From the NCBI GenBank assembly GCA_902800305.1, contig CADCDP010000001.1:1-64000 (forward strand): 64,000 nt of DNA, read 5' to 3'. The position numbers were made by a program, and so were the translations under genes. The stretch is from an uncultured Bacteroidales bacterium. GTDB lineage: Bacteria > Bacteroidota > Bacteroidia > Bacteroidales > Bacteroidaceae. Shown here piece by piece: positions 9,223 to 16,554 of the stretch. The notes beneath the pieces are model-generated. The model saw only the letters and a program-made list of their open reading frames with translations. It searched no databases and was not told the DNA's origin. Numbering within the stretch: the stretch's first letter is position 1; each line of letters opens with the position of its first letter.

Positions 9223-9498
9223 GTAAAGTTTAAAGGTTAGAGTTTAAAGGTTAAAGGTTAAAGACCCTGCGGGATGTAAACCTAAATAACTAACTTGGTG
9301 CGTTTTATGCCCCTGCGGGGCGTGGAAAGAAAAAATAGAAAAAAATAGGCAAAAATATATAAAAATTTTTTTTCATGTTTTTATCTGTTTTTCTTTATTT
9401 TTCTTTTTAATGCCGCAAAGCGGCAAATCAAACCAAGTAATTTTTTTATGATTACTAAAAAACTCTTTAACCTTTAAACTCTAAACTTTAACCTTTAC
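9223..9498. mobile_element. 276-bp MITE-like block with 34-bp terminal inverted repeats
   Basis: The 34 bp at 9223-9256 and the reverse complement of 9465-9498 match with two mismatches; both are built of 7-bp units such as AAGGTTA and AAGTTTA. Inside are small palindromes: CCCTGCGGG near 9265, CCCCTGCGGGG near 9312, and TGCCGC-aaa-GCGGCA near 9411. There is no ORF inside. The right repeat overlaps the 3' end of the acyl carrier protein gene and supplies its last codons and stop. Non-coding structure is clear; mobility is inference. Confidence 0.6.
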
Positions 9499-9726
9499 AA
9501 CTATTGAATCTATCATCTCCCCCACGTTGTTCCATGAGAGGATTTCGCGACTTGTGAAGCGGATGGAGAAATCTTTCTCGATGGCTTTGATGAGTTGGAT
9601 GTGGGTGAGGGAATCCCATTCCTCGATGTCGTCGGCAGTACTTTCGTTGGTCAACACAAGGTCGTCGTTGTCTAATATGTCACGAAAGATGTCCTGCACC
9701 TTGTCCAAAATGTCTTGTCTGTTCAT
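9481..9726 (-). CDS. Acyl carrier protein
   Basis: An 81-residue acidic helical protein with the phosphopantetheine attachment motif DSLTHIQ (Ser39) after IEEW. The pattern is that of discrete carrier proteins in polysaccharide or secondary-metabolite clusters rather than the fatty-acid AcpP (which usually has GADSLD). It directly follows the FkbH-like gene with no gap, so it probably carries the group loaded by that enzyme. The C-terminal VKVKV and the stop codon lie in the right inverted repeat of the MITE-like block, so the natural tail may have been replaced. Confidence 0.88.
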   Translation of the reverse strand: MNRQDILDKVQDIFRDILDNDDLVLTNESTADDIEEWDSLTHIQLIKAIEKDFSIRFTSREILSWNNVGEMIDSIVVKVKV

Positions 9727-11454
9727 CTATCTTTTCTTTTTAATATAACACTCTTTGGGTTGGTAAGCCTCAACGTCCAAGGCGAAGAGGGCAGTTGCGG
9801 TGTCCTCCATCGACACAAAACCCAGCTGTGGGTAGTGGTCAGCCACCATGCCGTTCTTGGCGGTGGGGAGATATTCGCCGACGATGCGACGGAAACCATG
9901 CTGATGGGCGTATGCCACGATGGTGTTGAGCATGAAGTGCTCCATGCCCCGTTTGAGCACTCGACACGACATGAACCACGTATCGACAAACAAGGTCGTC
10001 GCATCCTGCCGCTGTAGGATGATGACCCCGATGAGTCCGTTGTCGCCAAACTTGTCTGCCAGCGTAAAGGCAAAGGGGACGTACTCGGGACTTGCTGCGA
10101 TGGCTTCAATTTGCTGTTCGGTGTAGCGTACTGTGCGGAGGTTGAACTGGTTGCTGCGTTGGGAGAGTTGCGCCACACGCGGCGTGTTGAAGGCGTTGAA
10201 TCCTGTCACCTCACTCTCCATCTGGAGGCTCTTCAGGAAGTCGGCTTCATTGGTGAAAGCCTGAGCCGCCACCATCCGTTGAGCCGCCACCCGATACTGC
10301 TGTGTGCGGTCGCTGTCGGCGGTGCTATAGGAAGCCGTTTCGAAGAGATTCTGTGCATAGAGAAACTCCAGATACAGGCTGGGGTCGTCGGGCAATTCGG
10401 GCACCGTGACATCGGGCAACTCGGTTCTGACCATGTTGCGCTCGAAAGGATTGTCGTCGAGAAACACCATCGAGTCGAAACCGATGTTCAGCACCTGCTG
10501 GATGGTGCGGATGTTGTCAGCCTTGTTCTTCCAGTTTGCCACAAAGACCGCGATGTCCTCCAACCGCAACACCATTTCGGGGTTCTTCTCAAACGGCTCC
10601 TTGGCTTTGTCTTCGTCGTTTTTTGAGCAGACAGCCAAGATGATGCCTCGTTCCTTCAGCTTCTTCACCCATTGCTGCAGCTCGGTGAATGCCTTGCCGA
10701 TGCCCAAGCCATGCCCCACTTGCAGGTTCTCCCAACCGTCATCGCCCACTACCCCACCCCAGAGCGTGTTGTCGAGGTCGAGGATGAGACACTTCTTCGC
10801 CTGTCCTTCGAGGGCACACATCACGTCGAGGGTGCGACTCGCCACCACAGGCAAGGCATCGATGCTGAGCAGAAGTTCGGTGCTGACATAGACAGCAGGG
10901 TCGAAAAGACGGTCGCGCCCCATCTTGTGCTGGATGGCTGCCAAATCGCAGATGAAGAGGTTCTTCTGTTCGGCAGACAAACGCATCAGTTCATAGTTCA
11001 ACTTGCGCACCTGATAGGTGAAGGAGGCTTCGACCTTGTTGGCATACGACCCGAACACCGTGTCTTCTATCTCGGGGTAATTATAATAAATAATGTGTGC
11101 TTCCACGCTTTGGCAAAGCTGACGCACGAAAGCCAACCGTTCGTCGGCCAATCGGCGTTGCTCATCGGGAGGAAGCAACGCATGACGTTCCATCAGTTTG
11201 TGAGTGGATTGGAAGACCACCACGTATTTTGCTCCCCATTGATATAACTCGCTGGTTCTGTCCAGCACCTGACGTTCCACTTGGTTATACTCAGCCTCAT
11301 ACAAATCGATATGGAATCCTCGTTCCACCCCCTCACCACGCAGGGCGGTGGCCAAGAGCTGCGTGGCACTGTCGCCCAGGAGTGCCACTTTCAGCGAGGG
11401 CAAAGAGGACAGGTCTTTCTTCAGATTGCGTTTCAGTTGTTTGAAATCCTTCAT
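9727..11454 (-). CDS. FkbH-like HAD-IIIC protein
   Basis: A 575-residue three-part protein: an SGNH-like N-terminal domain (VALLGDSATQLL, from residue 23), a HAD-IIIC domain with CLILDLDNTLWGG (nucleophile Asp226) and DDNPFERNMVR, and a GNAT-like C-terminal domain (about 430-570). FkbH relatives take 1,3-bisphosphoglycerate, dephosphorylate it and load a glyceryl unit onto an acyl carrier protein; that is family knowledge. The ACP gene next door fits this exactly. It overlaps the upstream glycosyltransferase gene by 4 bp. Confidence 0.85.
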   Translation of the reverse strand: MKDFKQLKRNLKKDLSSLPSLKVALLGDSATQLLATALRGEGVERGFHIDLYEAEYNQVERQVLDRTSELYQWGAKYVVVFQSTHKLMERHALLPPDEQRRLADERLAFVRQLCQSVEAHIIYYNYPEIEDTVFGSYANKVEASFTYQVRKLNYELMRLSAEQKNLFICDLAAIQHKMGRDRLFDPAVYVSTELLLSIDALPVVASRTLDVMCALEGQAKKCLILDLDNTLWGGVVGDDGWENLQVGHGLGIGKAFTELQQWVKKLKERGIILAVCSKNDEDKAKEPFEKNPEMVLRLEDIAVFVANWKNKADNIRTIQQVLNIGFDSMVFLDDNPFERNMVRTELPDVTVPELPDDPSLYLEFLYAQNLFETASYSTADSDRTQQYRVAAQRMVAAQAFTNEADFLKSLQMESEVTGFNAFNTPRVAQLSQRSNQFNLRTVRYTEQQIEAIAASPEYVPFAFTLADKFGDNGLIGVIILQRQDATTLFVDTWFMSCRVLKRGMEHFMLNTIVAYAHQHGFRRIVGEYLPTAKNGMVADHYPQLGFVSMEDTATALFALDVEAYQPKECYIKKKR

Positions 11455-12305
11455 CGTAATGTGGCGTAATAGGTGAGTTTATAAAGGGAGAAACAAAGCA
11501 GGGAGGGGTTGCGTGAGAGAAGGTTCTTCCGCATAGCTGACCCGAACAGGTGGAAGAACAGCCGCAGCAACCCACCCAACGCTTGATAGTGGTGATAGGT
11601 GCGTGTGAGGGCGATGTGTTCGCCTATCTCGCCCCGAAACTGATGGGCAGAACGCAGGGCTTCTTCGGTTTTTCGGAGAAAGAGGTCATTGGTTTCGATG
11701 TCTTTATTCTCCAAAGGGTTGTCGATGACACACACCTCAAAACCAGCCGCCCTCAAGTCGTGACCATACTGCACATCCTCGTAGCCATAGTGTCGGTAGC
11801 GTTCGTCGAAGCGCACCTTGTCGGCCACCCGTCGGGTAATCAAGAAGCAGAAGGAGCGGAACTGCTCGCTGACGTAGCCATACTTCGCTTCGTAGGCTTT
11901 CTCATACTTCCATCGTAGTTTCTTGTGGGGGTCGTGACAGAGGTCGGGGGTCTTGATACCGCCGCACACCACCTCGTGCGCCTGTCCTGCCTCCACATAT
12001 TTAGCCAAGAAATCGTCCCTCACCACTCGTCCATCGGCATCCATCAGCAGGAGCAGGTCGCCTTGTGCCTCGTCCATCAGGAAGTTGCGGATGGCCGAAC
12101 GTCCCACATTCTCCTTCCGCAGGATGTGGCGGCAATGGTTCAGTTCCTCGATTTTATGGTTGGCTATGATGTTGACTTGCGAACGGCTACCATCCTCCAC
12201 CACGATGATTTCGTAGAGCATACCCAACCTTTCCGCCTGTTGGTGGAGGTCAGCAACAAGCTGGTAGCAGGTGTAGTCGTGGGTAGGAATGAGGATGGAA
12301 AGCAT
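11451..12305 (-). CDS. Family 2 glycosyltransferase
   Basis: A 284-residue GT-A enzyme without membrane anchor. It begins MLSILIPTHDYTCYQLV, followed by EIIVVEDGS (nucleotide binding), ENVGRSAIRN and the metal-binding DAD at 89-91 (LLLMDADGRV). The C-terminal half has the extra helix seen in family 2 enzymes that extend lipid-linked glycans. It is placed 2 bp after porZ and overlaps fkbH, so it likely contributes to the same surface glycan. Donor and acceptor sugars cannot be predicted. Confidence 0.85.
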   Translation of the reverse strand: MLSILIPTHDYTCYQLVADLHQQAERLGMLYEIIVVEDGSRSQVNIIANHKIEELNHCRHILRKENVGRSAIRNFLMDEAQGDLLLLMDADGRVVRDDFLAKYVEAGQAHEVVCGGIKTPDLCHDPHKKLRWKYEKAYEAKYGYVSEQFRSFCFLITRRVADKVRFDERYRHYGYEDVQYGHDLRAAGFEVCVIDNPLENKDIETNDLFLRKTEEALRSAHQFRGEIGEHIALTRTYHHYQALGGLLRLFFHLFGSAMRKNLLSRNPSLLCFSLYKLTYYATLR

Positions 12306-12307
12306 GG

Positions 12308-14377
12308 TTACTTTATTATCAGTATTTTTGCTACAGCACCTTTCTTGCCTTCCTCGTCGGTGCAGAGGGCGTAGTAGATGCCGGAAGCCACATGACGACC
12401 TGTTTTGTAGCAGCAGTTCCAGGAGTATTCGCCGCCCACGCTGGTGCCTTCGGTGACGAGTTTTCCTGCAGCACTCACAATCTTGACGTTGGAGTTGTAC
12501 ATGAGTCCTGTGATGTGTACATTGCCCTGATACTCGGGACGTACAGGGTTGGGATAGACCTTCAGATGGGAGGACTTCATGGTCGTGGCAGGGTCGGTGG
12601 CATCGCCTTGGAAGGAACAGAGTCCTTCGGTGGTGGCGATGAAGACTTCACCCGTCTCGCCGTTGATGGCGATAGAATTGATTTCGTCACTGATGAGGGG
12701 GCTATTGGCAGCGGTAAAGTGCTGAAGGGTCTCCATGCCGTCGGCACTCAGCAGATAGACGCCGTTCTTGAGGGTGCCCACCCACTTGCGATTGCCGCCG
12801 TCGATGGTGATGCACTTGACAGGCACATCGCTGAGCAGGTAGTCGCCAAGGCCAGAACCGTCGTTGCGTGGCACGATGGGTTGTGTGAAGGTGAAGTTGG
12901 TGTCGAAGACCGTTTCTGGAGACGAAGTAGTAAAGACACCTTTCGTACACCCCATCCAGATAGTGCCGTTGAGGTCTTCAGCCACACAGTAGTAGAGGTC
13001 GGGGGTATAGCTTTCTCCATTCTGATTGTAGAAGGTGGAGATGAAGCGATGGGTGTCGTCGGAGGTCTTGTCGATGGTTCCGTTGGTATTGATAATGAGA
13101 AGACCCGACTGGGAAGCCACTCCTGTGACGGAGTTTCGGTTGGCTGTGCGTCGGCTGTTAATCCATGCCCATCCGCGTGTGTCGAAGACGGTGTTGTCGA
13201 AGGTCTCAAAGAAAGCCACTTCATCGTAGTGGTAGCTCTGCCAACTCCCGTCCTTCTTCAAGATGTGGACGATGGTGTCACGCTGGTTGTTGAGCATCCA
13301 GAGGTTGCCCTCGGGGTCGTACTGCAATCCCGTAACACGCACATACCACCCTGCATGAGAACTTTCAGGAAGGATGGTGGAGAGGGGTGAGTTGGTGTGG
13401 TCGTAGTGGTTGACGAGTTTGTAATCCTTAAACTCGTAGATGCCGCTGCGCTTGGTGCCAAGCCAATGGTGCTCGGAGTCGTTGGGGTCTTGCACGATGT
13501 CGGTCACGTTGCGATAACCCCTCTCTTCCACAAGGGCAATGGCTTCCTCTTCGTCGAAGGCTGTCCACTTTCCTCCTTCATACTTCATGGCTGTGCCTGG
13601 GTATTCCACCTCGGGGTAGTAGAAATTGCCGCCAGCCACCAAGAGTCGATTGCCCAACAGATTGAGTTTGTAGGAATAGTTGCGGATGGGCGAGTCAGGC
13701 ACGATATTGGCCACTTGCTCCAACAGCGCTTCCTCGGCGGCTTTCTCTTCTGCAGTTTGCCCGAAGGCGATGGTGCTGGAAGAAAGGGTTTTCCAGTTGC
13801 TGAGGTCGAGCAAGTTGAGGGTGCGGTCACCTTCCATCACGCCCGATGCGGTATTGGCGTAAATCTTTCCGCCTTGGATGGTAGCGTTGCTCACCTTCGA
13901 ACCCAAAGCATAGTAATCCACATAATATTTTTTGTTGATGTCGATGAGCACAAGACCCGACCCAAGGCTGATGAGAGCTTCACCGTCCACCACCTTCAAC
14001 TCGTTGAGGGTCTTGTCGTCGATGGCCTTGTTCTTCATGTCGGGCATGTTCCAAGTTTCGCCATCCATCCCCAAGAGGTCGATGTTGCCGTTCTCGTAGA
14101 GAATGACCAAGGTCTTGCTATAGGAAGAATAGGCGATGTCGTGGATGCCGAAGTCGCTGAGGTAGTTGGTCTTGTCGTAAGTTTCGACAGTTTCATCCTC
14201 GGTGTCGTAGCTGTAGAGGTTGCCCGAAGCGAGCACAAAAATACGTGTGTCGGCCTTCACCGCCTTGGTGGCGTTGTGGTAGGAAGCATAGATTTTCCAC
14301 TCGTTTGCTTTCGCATGAAAACAAGTGAGGGACAAGAAGAAACAGGCCAACCCTGCAATTTTCAATAGCCGTATCAT
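12308..14377 (-). CDS. porZ: PorZ-like type IX secretion surface protein
   Basis: A 689-residue exported protein (signal ending FHAKANEW) made of beta-propeller repeats with a C-terminal sorting domain opening KVYPNPVRPEYQGNV and closing SGIYYALCTDEEGKKG. The layout, two successive propellers plus a type A sorting domain, and the N-terminal WKIYASYHNATKAV agree with PorZ, which in Porphyromonas gingivalis belongs to the PorU-PorV-PorQ-PorZ attachment complex and delivers anionic LPS for linkage to cargo proteins. The adjoining glycosyltransferase and acyl-modification genes are consistent with that role. A generic two-component-style propeller protein is the alternative. Confidence 0.75.
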   Translation of the reverse strand: MIRLLKIAGLACFFLSLTCFHAKANEWKIYASYHNATKAVKADTRIFVLASGNLYSYDTEDETVETYDKTNYLSDFGIHDIAYSSYSKTLVILYENGNIDLLGMDGETWNMPDMKNKAIDDKTLNELKVVDGEALISLGSGLVLIDINKKYYVDYYALGSKVSNATIQGGKIYANTASGVMEGDRTLNLLDLSNWKTLSSSTIAFGQTAEEKAAEEALLEQVANIVPDSPIRNYSYKLNLLGNRLLVAGGNFYYPEVEYPGTAMKYEGGKWTAFDEEEAIALVEERGYRNVTDIVQDPNDSEHHWLGTKRSGIYEFKDYKLVNHYDHTNSPLSTILPESSHAGWYVRVTGLQYDPEGNLWMLNNQRDTIVHILKKDGSWQSYHYDEVAFFETFDNTVFDTRGWAWINSRRTANRNSVTGVASQSGLLIINTNGTIDKTSDDTHRFISTFYNQNGESYTPDLYYCVAEDLNGTIWMGCTKGVFTTSSPETVFDTNFTFTQPIVPRNDGSGLGDYLLSDVPVKCITIDGGNRKWVGTLKNGVYLLSADGMETLQHFTAANSPLISDEINSIAINGETGEVFIATTEGLCSFQGDATDPATTMKSSHLKVYPNPVRPEYQGNVHITGLMYNSNVKIVSAAGKLVTEGTSVGGEYSWNCCYKTGRHVASGIYYALCTDEEGKKGAVAKILIIK

Positions 14378-14397
14378 GATTGTTGGTATTTTTAATT

Positions 14398-15405
14398 TTA
14401 ATAACGATTTTTAATGCTTTTTATTGCTTTCACCATCCGGTCGTTGCCATACATGTCCTGACGAAGTTCCACGTCACGATAACCCATAGCGGAAAGCATC
14501 GCCACAACTGATGGACCAAACCGACGGTTGATTTCGAAGAAAAGCAAGCCATCGTCCTCCAACAACTCGTGTGCCAATTCAGCTATCTTCCGATAGAACA
14601 ACAGGGGGTCGTTGTCGGGCACGAAGAGAGCTACCCGTGGTTCATGTTCCAACACATTCCGTTCCATCTCGTCGGCTTCGCTTTCACAGATGTAAGGAGG
14701 GTTGCTCACCACCACCGAATACTTCTCTTCTGACTCGATGAAAGGGGAAGCCGTTGAGTCGTCCGCTCGACACCCCGAAACCGTACCCGTCGGGTGCGGC
14801 ACGTCGTACCCGTCGGGTGCGGCACGTCGTACCCGTCGGGTGCGATTATGGGGTGCTTTCGATGCCTCTTCCAACACATCCTTTTTTCGCCACTTCACCT
14901 CTACCCCATTCCGCTTTCCATTCTCCTTCGCTATTCTCAAAGCTGCTTCACTCACATCCCACGCTTCCACCTCCGCTTTCGGAAACAGCTTAGCTAAGGC
15001 GATGGCGATGCACCCACTTCCTGTACCGATGTCCAACATTCTTCTTCCTTCGTTCGTGGGTTCTTCTTGATGGGTGGTTTTCCGTATTTCGTCAGCGACC
15101 CATTCCACCAGTTCTTCTGTCTCGCTTCGTGGAATCAGCACGCCTGGCTCCACATGCAGTTTCAATCCACAGAACTCAGCTTCTCCCAACACATATTGCA
15201 CAGGTTCTCCTTTTGCCACTCTTGCTACTGCTGCCATCAGCTCTTGTGCCTTACCGTCTCTCGTTTGTTCTTCTCCACCTGTAGCCATCAAAGCTTCTGC
15301 CACGCTCCATCCCATCAGCTTTTCCATCAGCAGTAATGTCACAGCTTTCGCTTCGCCGCCATCCATTCCGCTCTCCACCAGTTGATTCTTTATTCTTCTA
15401 AACAT
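14398..15405 (-). CDS. prmC: Peptide chain release factor N5-glutamine methyltransferase
   Basis: A 335-residue class I SAM methyltransferase that methylates the GGQ glutamine of release factors. It has an N-terminal helical domain, the SAM loop LDIGTGSGCIAIAL (about 124-137) and the catalytic NPPY (235-238). The enzyme is usually about 280 residues; the excess is an insertion at about 184-222 (between KAPHN and SEEKYS), rich in Arg, Pro and Gly and encoded by a 23-bp tandem repeat. The total length is still in frame and the motifs are intact, so the enzyme is probably active with a surface loop. It is 20 bp upstream of porZ. Confidence 0.92.
   Translation of the reverse strand: MFRRIKNQLVESGMDGGEAKAVTLLLMEKLMGWSVAEALMATGGEEQTRDGKAQELMAAVARVAKGEPVQYVLGEAEFCGLKLHVEPGVLIPRSETEELVEWVADEIRKTTHQEEPTNEGRRMLDIGTGSGCIAIALAKLFPKAEVEAWDVSEAALRIAKENGKRNGVEVKWRKKDVLEEASKAPHNRTRRVRRAAPDGYDVPHPTGTVSGCRADDSTASPFIESEEKYSVVVSNPPYICESEADEMERNVLEHEPRVALFVPDNDPLLFYRKIAELAHELLEDDGLLFFEINRRFGPSVVAMLSAMGYRDVELRQDMYGNDRMVKAIKSIKNRY
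14783..14845. repeat. 23-bp tandem repeat inside prmC
   Basis: Units begin GTACCCGTCGGGTGCG at 14783, 14806 and 14829, spaced exactly 23 bp; the first two continue GCACGTC. Each holds the palindrome ACCCG-T-CGGGT. Because 23 is not a multiple of three, successive copies are read in different frames, giving different peptides, yet the gene stays open. Confidence 0.9.
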
Positions 15406-15571
15406 GATAATAATACTTTCTTTTTTGACACAAAATTAGGCATTTTCGCTATTCTCACAAAACAAAATCCCCCTTTTTAGCCCTCAAACTCAAAAATTAA
15501 CTCCAAAAATTTTGTCACCTCATTTCTTTTTATTTGTTTTGCACGTTAAATACAACCTCAACTATTAGCTT

Positions 15572-15685
15572 ATGTATGTGTATTCTGGAATTATCGCTGT
15601 GTTAGCAATCTTAGGAGTTATCGTGTTGTTCCTTGTTTTAGGTTTTACAATCGATCGCTTCAATAAAAGAAGGAGACTCGCATGA
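15572..15685 (+). CDS. Small membrane protein, 37 residues
   Basis: Reads MYVYSGIIAVLAILGVIV, then LFLVLGFTIDRFNKRRRLA: a single long hydrophobic helix followed by a positively charged tail, as in small inner-membrane proteins with a cytoplasmic C-terminus. The stop overlaps the next start as ATGA (15682-15685), implying translational coupling. I do not recognise a family. Reality is supported by coupling and by composition, not by homology. Confidence 0.5.
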   Translation: MYVYSGIIAVLAILGVIVLFLVLGFTIDRFNKRRRLA

Positions 15686-15897
15686 ACGTCATATCTTCAG
15701 GTACAACCAGAGAGGTGGCAAAATACTCCATGGACGTGAGTAAACTTACTGCAACAGGAGCTTTCATTACTCCATGTTTCTCTTCAACCAGTGTTGACGC
15801 TCAAGTAATTGGATGGATGGCTTTTGTTGCAATACTTGCCTTTTTTCTGGGACTAACTACTCATCGTATAGCTGACCACATGGAAGGGAAAGACTAA
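15682..15897 (+). CDS. Small membrane protein, 71 residues
   Basis: The first 44 residues are polar with Ser/Thr, followed by one hydrophobic helix (VIGWMAFVAILAFFLGLTT) and a short acidic tail ending HMEGKD. Its start overlaps the stop of the 37-residue ORF. No family was recognised. The pair sits just upstream of a copy of the 30-bp leader repeat and of a DUF4160/DUF2442 module. It could be a small membrane-stress or toxin-like peptide pair, but there is no direct evidence. Confidence 0.5.
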   Translation: MNVISSGTTREVAKYSMDVSKLTATGAFITPCFSSTSVDAQVIGWMAFVAILAFFLGLTTHRIADHMEGKD

Positions 15898-15899
15898 CA

Positions 15900-15929
15900 T
15901 TTATTGTTTAACTAATCTTTAATTACTAA
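15900..15929 (+). repeat. 30-bp direct repeat, left copy
   Basis: TTTATTGTTTAACTAATC followed by TTTAATTACTAA; identical to 16519-16548. The two copies bracket the DUF4160/DUF2442 module, and the right copy is the untranslated leader of the 1202-residue secreted protein gene. Confidence 0.9.
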
Positions 15930-15943
15930 TATAAAAACCTAAG

Positions 15944-16248
15944 ATGCCCGACATTTACAGATACTTTGGATTTGTGTTCTTCTTTCACTCCAATGAGCAC
16001 GACCCAATCCATGTCCATGTCCAGCATGACCACCATGAATCTATATTCGAGATTCTCATGCAGAATGGAAAAGTATCTGAAGTTAGGGTAAGAGATAAAA
16101 AGGAATACCACCACTTTCGTCCAAAGACAAAAAGCTGGCAGAAGAATTTGTGAGAGAGTACGCTGATAACATCGTAACAAAGTGGGTAAATTTCTTTATA
16201 AAGAAAAAGAGAGTCGTATGTACAACTATTAAGAAAAAGCTCAAATGA
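15944..16248 (+). pseudogene. DUF4160 protein, frameshifted
   Basis: The first frame gives MPDIYRYFGFVFFFHSNEHDPIH-type DUF4160 sequence and stops early at 16153 (69 residues). From about 16102 the -1 frame reads GIPPLSSKDKKLAEEFV and runs through YADNIVTKWVNFF to a TGA at 16246-16248 that overlaps the ATG of the DUF2442 gene. Together the parts give the usual ~100-residue protein. The change of frame maps to the run of five A at 16097-16101 (GATAAAAAGG), so one base was lost there, or the ribosome slips. DUF4160 and DUF2442 genes are commonly paired and have been predicted as toxin-antitoxin-like modules; function is unproven. Confidence 0.75.
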
Positions 16249-16502
16249 AACACTTAAAAATAGAGGAAGCGAGGTATGCGGGCGACTTCAAGGTGACGCT
16301 GAAGTTCAACGATGGAGTGGTTATCCTTCTTGATGTTGGCTCATGGATTAAAAAGAACCCGCATCCGCAGTATAACCGGTATCTTGACGAGAAGAAATTC
16401 AAAAAATTCTTCTTAGATGATATGGGAAACATTGCATGGGGTAAAAACCGCGACCTTTATTTCCCGATAGAACAACTGCATGAAGGATATATTGCATCGT
16501 AA
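16245..16502 (+). CDS. DUF2442 protein
   Basis: An 85-residue protein with the DUF2442 pattern: KHLKIEEARYAGDFKVTLKF, then DGVVILLDVGSWI and a C-terminal region that includes WGKNRDLYFPIEQL. Its ATG overlaps the terminal TGA of the shifted DUF4160 frame (ATGA), showing the ancestral two-gene operon. If the partner is really dead, this is an orphan half of the module. Confidence 0.8.
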   Translation: MKHLKIEEARYAGDFKVTLKFNDGVVILLDVGSWIKKNPHPQYNRYLDEKKFKKFFLDDMGNIAWGKNRDLYFPIEQLHEGYIAS

Positions 16503-16518
16503 CCAACTCAAAAATAAC

Positions 16519-16548
16519 TTTATTGTTTAACTAATCTTTAATTACTAA
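16519..16548 (+). repeat. 30-bp direct repeat, right copy
   Basis: Identical to 15900-15929; ends 6 bp before the start codon of the 1202-residue gene, so it is that gene's leader. Confidence 0.9.
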
Positions 16549-16554
16549 CTCATT

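Noticed and set aside
12392..14368. Two long ORFs (332 and 323 residues) on the plus strand opposite porZ
   Set aside because: They are the exact antisense of a protein with clear propeller and sorting-domain sequence; they show no domain pattern or start context.
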